Both the position numbers and the translations under genes were made by a program. DNA of 28,408 bases, taken from positions 1-28,408 of the IMG/VR virus record IMGVR_UViG_3300044974_000781; one strand, written 5' to 3'. Positions 24,031-28,408 of this stretch are shown piece by piece. The notes below the pieces were generated by a model that saw only the letters and a program-made list of their open reading frames with translations, made no database searches and was not told where the DNA came from. The stretch comes from a virus. Every line of letters begins with the position of its first letter. The first letter of the stretch is position 1.

Positions 24031-24216
24031 AACGGGGTGCAAGCCTTCGGTTTTTTGGCTTTTCCGCACCGTTACCTTGAATCACATGAATATGGAACTG
24101 TAGAATGTTCCCGTGCTTCAAGGCCATTGAAAGACCACTCTATGCATAATACATTAGAGTAGATGGCTAATCAGGTAGCCGCCTTTGGTGGTCACACCAG
24201 CTTTTATGGAGCTGGT
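24031..24216 (-). ncRNA. Candidate structured RNA leader of the endolysin gene
   Basis: On the minus strand: a 7-bp hairpin (24196-24202/24210-24216); a 6-bp closing helix (24133-24138/24188-24193) enclosing two hairpins (24165-24169/24176-24180 and 24138-24142/24155-24159), a three-way junction; a hairpin (24094-24098/24107-24111); and a long stem (24031-24040/24066-24073, inner 24041-24045/24057-24061). No coding frame accounts for it. It lies between Thg1 and the endolysin start, downstream of late-like promoters, so it may be a regulatory 5' leader or a stable RNA. No known RNA family is recognised. Confidence 0.5.
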
Positions 24217-24220
24217 CTAT

Positions 24221-24243
24221 TATTTATCGCTTCTTAATTTATA
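24221..24243 (-). promoter_or_regulatory. Two late-promoter-like octamers upstream of the structured leader
   Basis: Minus-strand TATAAATT (24236-24243) and GATAAATA (24221-24228), each one mismatch from the T4 late consensus. They would drive late transcription of the structured leader and endolysin. Confidence 0.45.
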
Positions 24244-24247
24244 GCTT

Positions 24248-25057
24248 TCATTCAATTCCTATTACATCTCTAAATTGTGGTTCTTCGGCTCTAAATATCA
24301 TCCCAACTGCATTTGATACTTGAACTAACCGTGGAAAGTTCATTCTTACCACTCTACTCCGAGATATTGCTCCAGCAGGTCTGTGTTGTGCCGGAATTCT
24401 TTCGCATTCTTCTTCAGTCAAGAACTCCATGAACGTCTTACGTTGCCAGTAAGAACCGCGTTTGAAGTTATCAGCCAATCCGTTCCAATCGAACCCTACT
24501 TCGTATAGCATTTGAACCCGACGTTTAGTTGGAACCCCTTTAAGTTGGACATTCGTAAACTTTGTATGAGCACACATGCTTACACTGTTCTTAGAAGCAT
24601 CCCATTCCCGCCATGTCAAATTATCAACCGCAGAACTTAATGATGGAACATGCCATACACGACAATCAAATGTTGGAACAATGCCACGTGGAATTGGAAA
24701 CCGATATTGGTCCATTTCTTTTGCAAAAATTACCGATGCATATGACGCAAGAGTTGAACATATCTTTTGGATTCGACCATCAAACATATCCAAACTTTCC
24801 CAGACCAAAGTTATCTCATCGCTTTGAGTATAACCAACATCTGGTTGAAAAGCTTCAACCAATGTTTTAGCAGTATGCTCCATTGAACCAACAATACGAC
24901 AGTCAAACGGCTTATTCGCATCTTTAGTCAGAGTATGAAAAGCTCGCCCGTCAAGACGAGCAATCACTGGCACTCCAGAAACTAATCGAGCTCCAGCTGA
25001 AATCAACTCTAACTTCTTCTGTTCGTCACCCAATGATTGGAAATCTATACTTGCCAT
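24248..25057 (-). CDS. thg1: Thg1-like 3'-5' RNA polymerase (tRNA-His guanylyltransferase family)
   Basis: 269 residues, the usual Thg1 length. The palm-like catalytic core shows RLDGRAFH (Asp36) and GYTQSDEITLVW (Asp80-Glu81), the metal-binding residues of the family. Thg1 and its bacterial TLP relatives add nucleotides to the 5' end of tRNAs in the reverse (3'-5') direction, and TLPs repair truncated tRNAs. In a phage this suggests tRNA repair, which pairs with the HD-Pnk-like enzyme in this window. It starts 4 nt after the 69-aa gene, with AGAGG upstream. Confidence 0.93.
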   Translation of the reverse strand: MASIDFQSLGDEQKKLELISAGARLVSGVPVIARLDGRAFHTLTKDANKPFDCRIVGSMEHTAKTLVEAFQPDVGYTQSDEITLVWESLDMFDGRIQKICSTLASYASVIFAKEMDQYRFPIPRGIVPTFDCRVWHVPSLSSAVDNLTWREWDASKNSVSMCAHTKFTNVQLKGVPTKRRVQMLYEVGFDWNGLADNFKRGSYWQRKTFMEFLTEEECERIPAQHRPAGAISRSRVVRMNFPRLVQVSNAVGMIFRAEEPQFRDVIGIE

Positions 25058-25061
25058 CGTC

Positions 25062-25271
25062 TTATGCCTCTTTCAAAATTTGTGCAAGTTCTGATAAATC
25101 TCCAGACCATTGTGATATATCAACCACTCTTGGTCCTTTATCATCAGCCTTTAGAAAATAATAAGAAGCAATTTTTTGGCCCCACATAAATGTTACAACA
25201 GACGAAGCATCATAAAAAAGCTGAGTGTTACCAGTTCTTTTGTGTATTACATAATAGGTCGTGTCAGCCAT
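25062..25271 (-). CDS. Small unknown protein, tandem paralogue (second copy)
   Basis: 69 residues, closely related to the gene immediately upstream (25276-25485). Both begin MADTTYYVIH and have RTG, a hydrophobic middle, KADDKGPRVVDIS here and an ending LAQILKEA. The copies share the same AGAGGCATAAGA start region. No domain is recognised. It lies between its paralogue and the Thg1-like gene, in an early operon. Confidence 0.75.
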   Translation of the reverse strand: MADTTYYVIHKRTGNTQLFYDASSVVTFMWGQKIASYYFLKADDKGPRVVDISQWSGDLSELAQILKEA

Positions 25272-25275
25272 TTTC

Positions 25276-25485
25276 TTATGCCTCTTCTAAAATTTGTTCA
25301 AGTTCTGACGTTTTATCAGAACATTTTGATACATCAACTATTCGTTCGCCTTTTTCATCAACTTTTACAAATAATCCTGATGATAATCTTCGCACCAACA
25401 TAAAAGATGAAACTAAAGAAGCATTATGAAAAATCTCAGTATGTCCAGTTCTTCTATGTATTACATAATAGGTCGTATCAGCCAT
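25276..25485 (-). CDS. Small unknown protein, tandem paralogue (first copy)
   Basis: 69 residues, the first of two tandem copies, starting MADTTYYVIHRRTGHTEIF and ending ELEQILEEA. A third, more distant relative may be the gene at 25571-25795, which shares a VI(K/H)...(D)(E/H)(K/R)G(E/H)RI layout. A good early promoter (25520-25547) and GTGGAG precede it, so it begins an early operon that includes the Thg1-like gene. Function unknown. Confidence 0.75.
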   Translation of the reverse strand: MADTTYYVIHRRTGHTEIFHNASLVSSFMLVRRLSSGLFVKVDEKGERIVDVSKCSDKTSELEQILEEA

Positions 25486-25519
25486 CGTAGTTCTCCACTC
25501 TTCTTTATAATATGAGTCT

Positions 25520-25547
25520 ATTATAAACGGTTTTCTAGATTTGTAAA
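25520..25547 (-). promoter_or_regulatory. Early promoter for the tandem-paralogue/Thg1 operon
   Basis: Minus-strand TTTACA (25542-25547), 16-nt spacer, TATAAT (25520-25525). The -35 and upstream T/A tract (25542-25558) match 3754-3770 exactly over 17 nt. An 8-bp inverted repeat (25504-25511/25520-25527) includes the -10. Confidence 0.75.
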
Positions 25548-25570
25548 TGGTTATTTTTGATAACTGGTTA

Positions 25571-25795
25571 TCACATTATGCTTTCTAATAAGCACATTTC
25601 AAGAGCATCATATGACATAGTACAACCATCAAGCTTGATGATACGATGTCCACGATGGTCCGATTTTATAACAAGAATGGTATCCTCTTCATCACTTTGC
25701 AAAAGATAACAGATAAGTTCATTCAGATTATCAGTGACATAAAGCGAATTGATTGATGTCTTGATAACTCTAAAGGTTGGTAACGTGTTGTTCAT
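25571..25795 (-). CDS. Small unknown protein
   Basis: 74 residues, starting in an ATGA overlap with the 128-residue gene upstream. Its layout (FRVIKTS, then LVIKSDHRGHRIIKLDG, then LEMCLLES) resembles the tandem 69-residue proteins downstream, so it may be a distant third copy. No catalytic motif or membrane segment is seen. Confidence 0.65.
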   Translation of the reverse strand: MNNTLPTFRVIKTSINSLYVTDNLNELICYLLQSDEEDTILVIKSDHRGHRIIKLDGCTMSYDALEMCLLESIM

Positions 25796-26178
25796 TTATT
25801 GACACTCTCTTGTGGTTCTACAGGTAAAGATTTGAAAGACCGAGCATCATCGCAAAGAGCTTCACCTGGTGCCATCCAATCCAGCTTGGAACGTAAGTGC
25901 ATATCGTCTTTCATACTAATATGATTGCCTTCTTCGTCAATCATCCACATCAATTCAATTGCGACTTTATCTAACATATAGTTAGGAATGAGTGGGTTCA
26001 TTGTATGAAAAACATTTATAGAAATATTCAATGTTTTCATTGCATGTATCAATTCATCAACTGCTTTGTCAATCAAATAGTCATGTTTTTCCATAAAGCC
26101 TATGAAAAAATCATCAATTTTCATTGAATTTTCAGGTTTGCGACCAAAATACAACCGAACGTTTTTTTCATCAGACAT
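25792..26178 (-). CDS. Unknown early protein expressed from a hairpin-loop promoter
   Basis: 128 residues. No family is recognised. It is helical by appearance (DDFFIGFMEKHDYLIDKAVD and IELMWMIDEEGNH) and ends in a flexible tail. The ATG directly follows a TTTTT tract of the hairpin at 26183-26234, and its only ribosome-site candidate, AGGG, lies inside the 3' arm of that hairpin. Its own promoter sits in the hairpin loop. Confidence 0.65.
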   Translation of the reverse strand: MSDEKNVRLYFGRKPENSMKIDDFFIGFMEKHDYLIDKAVDELIHAMKTLNISINVFHTMNPLIPNYMLDKVAIELMWMIDEEGNHISMKDDMHLRSKLDWMAPGEALCDDARSFKSLPVEPQESVNK

Positions 26179-26245
26179 AAAAATGGACCCTGTGTAGTAG
26201 TATAAATGTTAGTTTATTATACCACAGGGTCCATCTAAATGTAAA
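26179..26245 (-). promoter_or_regulatory. Combined terminator hairpin and loop promoter
   Basis: A perfect 12-bp inverted repeat (arms 26183-26194 and 26223-26234, 28-nt loop) is followed on the minus strand by TTTTT, a typical terminator for the gene at 26258-26734. The loop carries TATAAT (26216-26221); TTTACA (26240-26245) lies 18 nt upstream. RNA started near 26209 lacks the 5' arm, so the AGGG in the 3' arm would be free to start translation at 26178. Confidence 0.65.
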
Positions 26246-26257
26246 CGGTTTTCTTTT

Positions 26258-26734
26258 TTATGCGAACGTTTTTGTGTTCTGGTCTAACATTGCTTCTGCA
26301 GGATTGACAAAGTCTGCGCCAATCATGTGGTCAGCATCTTTGAAAATACTAGTTGAAAGGATGCTGTTAGATGTCATAGACGCACCTTTTGGTCTTTTGA
26401 TTTTCACAAAGTTAGTGTGAATGTAATCAAGTGCGTTAAGACCGTTACTGAACTTAGCTTGTGACAAAAGTTCAAACAATGGATATTTGTCAGCATGAAT
26501 GCTAGTTACAACTTTTTTCAATCTTGCTTTATCAATTGGATGAAGTGTATCAATTTGAACATAAGCAATTGAACCATCTTCAAAAAGTTTTACGACGGCA
26601 CACTCGCGATACATACCAGAATCATCGATGTCAATCATGAAGATATGAGGAATGTTTGTAGCTTTCATCTCAATTTTGCCGGAAGAGACTGGTCCAGTTG
26701 ATGCGGTATTGACTGATTTTGGTGCAGTTGCCAT
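26258..26734 (-). CDS. Unknown protein, 158 residues
   Basis: Starts MATAPKSVNT with a Ser/Thr-rich N-terminus, then a compact domain (HIFMIDIDDSGMYRECAVVK, ARLKKVVTSIHADKYPLFEL), and an Asp/Asn-rich end. AGGAG lies at good spacing before ATG 26734. The gene stands alone between a terminator-like hairpin after RNase H and the combined terminator/promoter at 26179-26245. No family is recognised. Confidence 0.7.
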   Translation of the reverse strand: MATAPKSVNTASTGPVSSGKIEMKATNIPHIFMIDIDDSGMYRECAVVKLFEDGSIAYVQIDTLHPIDKARLKKVVTSIHADKYPLFELLSQAKFSNGLNALDYIHTNFVKIKRPKGASMTSNSILSTSIFKDADHMIGADFVNPAEAMLDQNTKTFA

Positions 26735-26814
26735 TTAGATTTCTCCTATTATATGGAAATAGAATAACGACTATAAACCTATCATTATTCTTTTATAAGA
26801 TTATAAGTATTTTT

Positions 26815-26845
26815 ACTAAAACAAACATAAATGTCAGTTTATGTT
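26815..26845 (-). terminator. Probable intrinsic terminator after RNase H
   Basis: 8-bp AT-rich stem (arms 26824-26831 and 26838-26845, 6-nt loop) followed on the minus strand by TTGTTTT, about 36 nt after the RNase H stop. Confidence 0.5.
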
Positions 26846-26880
26846 CTAATCTTATTTATTAGTAGGAAAAATCATCATAT

Positions 26881-27852
26881 TTAGAATGTTAGAATACCAC
26901 GTTTACCAGATGTTGATATTGTAGATTGAGTTGAAGAAGTTGGTCTGCAGCTTAACAGATTGACAAACTTTTGAGAGTTATCGCCTATTTGTTTTAGACC
27001 ATGCTGACCTAAAAACTTTGTAAATGCAAATAGCGAAAACTTACCATGAGTATTAAAACCATGTTCAATTGTTTCATCAATAATTTGACGAATTTCAGAT
27101 GGTTGTTTTTCCAAGTTCATTAGCAAGTTGTTTTCTTCAAATAACTCACGTACGATAAACTCTTTAGGTTCTTGTGTTACTGGGTCAATACCTTGAAAAG
27201 TTTCATTCATTAGAAGTGTCATTTCATACGGGTCTTTGAATGCTTTTTCCAATCTTGTCACTCTTACTCGTGGGAAAGCAGACCTTACATTATCACCAGT
27301 ATCACCACGAATTGCTTTTTCAAACATAAAGAATTCCGGGTCATCACACTGACGAGGTTTTCCGTCATCAGGATTGATAAGTGATACTTTTGAATGTTTT
27401 AGGAGTTGTTTGAAGTCCTTATCACCTGACAAAATAACCACTTCATCACCGTTAGTAGAATACTTTTGAACCACTCCAGCAATCAAATCATCGCCTTCTA
27501 ATTCAGGTGCAGAAAGGCAAACGATAGAAGTATGTTCTCGTGCTAATTTTTCAAAGTCGTTGATGACTTCATACAAGTGTTCCATACTTGGGTCTTTAAC
27601 ACGATTCCCCTTATATAGAACTTTAGATTTGCAATCATTGCTAGCAGTATAGCTTTTTCGCCAGTTTTTATTGCCTTCAAACACTACAGCTAATTGGTCT
27701 GGCTTTATAGTGTTATACCACTTGTTCATACCAATCAAACAAGAATGTAATGCCAATCCAGCTTTATCTTCAGCTGTTCCACCATACTTGTTGGAATGAG
27801 CTGACACTGTACGATAGAATAAGTTTGGAACGTCAATGATTAGTAATTTCAT
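26881..27852 (-). CDS. rnh: RNase H / 5'-3' exonuclease (FEN family)
   Basis: 323 residues (T4 RNase H is 305). FEN/PIN-type nuclease that removes RNA primers and flaps. Acidic active-site residues appear in order: Asp7 in LLIIDVPN, a VVFEGNKNWRK helix region, ELEGDDLIAG (Glu119, Asp121, Asp122), LSGDKDF (Asp144, Asp146) and RGDTGDNV near residue 190. Its start forms an ATGA overlap with the upstream small gene. Confidence 0.93.
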   Translation of the reverse strand: MKLLIIDVPNLFYRTVSAHSNKYGGTAEDKAGLALHSCLIGMNKWYNTIKPDQLAVVFEGNKNWRKSYTASNDCKSKVLYKGNRVKDPSMEHLYEVINDFEKLAREHTSIVCLSAPELEGDDLIAGVVQKYSTNGDEVVILSGDKDFKQLLKHSKVSLINPDDGKPRQCDDPEFFMFEKAIRGDTGDNVRSAFPRVRVTRLEKAFKDPYEMTLLMNETFQGIDPVTQEPKEFIVRELFEENNLLMNLEKQPSEIRQIIDETIEHGFNTHGKFSLFAFTKFLGQHGLKQIGDNSQKFVNLLSCRPTSSTQSTISTSGKRGILTF

Positions 27853-28175
27853 ATGTTATCAGATAATCCACGTAGAAGAGATTTGACTTTATATTCTTTG
27901 AACTTTATGCTAAAACGATAATGTGCTTCATCTAAAAGGGGTTGCCAATATTGTAATCTATTTCGGAGTACAAATGTAGTTCGCAAGTACCCAATGGTCA
28001 CTAAGACTGGCTGAGCATGTACAAAGAACTTTGCAATTTTCAATGTAATGTCTAGCTTTTGAATGGTTGCTTCTACAAGAGCTTCATCGGAATCCGGATT
28101 ATGAATCACCGAAATCATTTCAAAAAGCTCTTTAAGAAAGTCTTTATATTGAACGTCATTCACCGTACGCAACAT
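27849..28175 (-). CDS. Unknown small protein upstream of RNase H
   Basis: 108 residues, mostly helical (NDVQYKDFLKELFEMISVIH at the start; a C-terminal Arg/Lys-rich helix). No family is recognised. In T4 small transcription and replication factors lie near rnh, but this sequence does not match any I can recall. It is packed between a partial gene (3-nt gap) and rnh (ATGA overlap). Confidence 0.65.
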   Translation of the reverse strand: MLRTVNDVQYKDFLKELFEMISVIHNPDSDEALVEATIQKLDITLKIAKFFVHAQPVLVTIGYLRTTFVLRNRLQYWQPLLDEAHYRFSIKFKEYKVKSLLRGLSDNI

Positions 28176-28178
28176 TCG

Positions 28179-28408
28179 TTATTTTCCTTTAGATGTAGAA
28201 GCTATACCAGCCGCTAATGGGGATTTTGCATTACCATCTCTAAATCTAAAACCTTTCATTGCGTCAGAAGCTTCACTTGATAAGTTAGGATGCGAGTTCG
28301 ATTCAACTGAGGATTCTTCGTACAAACCATCAAGTTCATCAAATATCGATTTAGGAGCCATGAATGTACCAAACAAAAAGTTTTGAACAGTCTCTTCATC
28401 ATTAGCAC
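28179..28408 (-). CDS. Partial gene, C-terminal end only
   Basis: The frame is open to the window edge and reads like protein throughout (ANDEETVQNFLFGTFMAPKS, then SIFDELDGLY, ending AGIASTSKGK). A TTG at 28376 is not a convincing start, so this is the C-terminal end of a gene that begins outside the window. The tail is Ser/Asn-rich and probably flexible. No family is recognised from this fragment. Confidence 0.6.
   Translation of the reverse strand, partial: ANDEETVQNFLFGTFMAPKSIFDELDGLYEESSVESNSHPNLSSEASDAMKGFRFRDGNAKSPLAAGIASTSKGK

Noticed and set aside
24031-24216. Group I intron
   Set aside because: No recognisable P7/P3 core and no interrupted gene on either side; the endolysin and Thg1 are complete.
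1-28408. tRNA genes or CRISPR arrays
   Set aside because: No cloverleaf with a GTTC-type T loop and no regularly spaced repeats were found by eye.

Overview
This window is part of the genome of a large T4-like tailed phage (a myovirus; low G+C by eye, Gram-negative host likely). The identification rests on a recognisable T4-type replication and recombination set, almost all on the minus strand: UvsW helicase, UvsY mediator, UvsX recombinase, gp32 single-strand binding protein, gp41 helicase, gp61 primase and the RNase H/5'-nuclease. T4-type late promoters (TATAAATA), strong early sigma70-type promoters and dense gene packing with ATGA overlaps support this. I cannot name the host or a closest relative.

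Layout, left to right. (1) 42-3577, minus: uvsW, uvsY, uvsX and gene 32, with an intrinsic terminator between 32 and uvsX. uvsW stops inside what looks like the N-terminal half of a split intein, inserted exactly in the DE|C(H) helicase box. (2) 3769-5147, minus: a small protein and an HD-Pnk-like end-healing enzyme. (3) 5148-5628: about 480 nt of AT-rich intergenic DNA with promoters on both strands. (4) 5629-8322: two plus-strand genes (an HD-GYP-like phosphohydrolase and a probable virion protein) flanking a minus-strand gene for a compact, divergent family-A polymerase-like protein. (5) 8319-11989, minus: two tandem paralogues, a small unknown and a metallopeptidase/VWA protein. Three of these four, plus the HD-GYP-like protein, begin with a T4-style capsid-targeting sequence ending in a likely gp21 cleavage site, so this block probably encodes proteins packaged in the head and ejected into the host. 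(6) 12058-20364, minus: a 2OG-Fe(II) oxygenase-like protein, an ATP-grasp ligase fused to an aspartic protease-like domain, a PD-(D/E)XK exonuclease, an acidic protein with three helical repeats, and two large ORFs in one frame separated by a single TGA. (7) 20483-23200, minus: a small conserved protein, gp41 and gp61. (8) 23264-25485, minus: a secreted transglycosylase/endolysin with a roughly 300-nt structured leader, a Thg1-like 3'-5' polymerase and two tandem 69-aa paralogues. (9) 25571-28408, minus: small unknown genes, RNase H and a partial gene running off the end.

Functionally, gp41, gp61, RNase H, gp32, UvsX, UvsY, UvsW and the exonuclease would form the replication and recombination machinery. 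HD-Pnk and Thg1 suggest phage-encoded RNA (tRNA) repair. Regulation looks T4-like: early promoters share a -35/upstream element, some with the -10 inside hairpin loops that may also act as terminators or hide a ribosome site. The most unusual items are the split intein in UvsW, the polymerase-like protein, the packaged-effector block, the structured endolysin leader, the hairpin-embedded promoters and the in-frame TGA.
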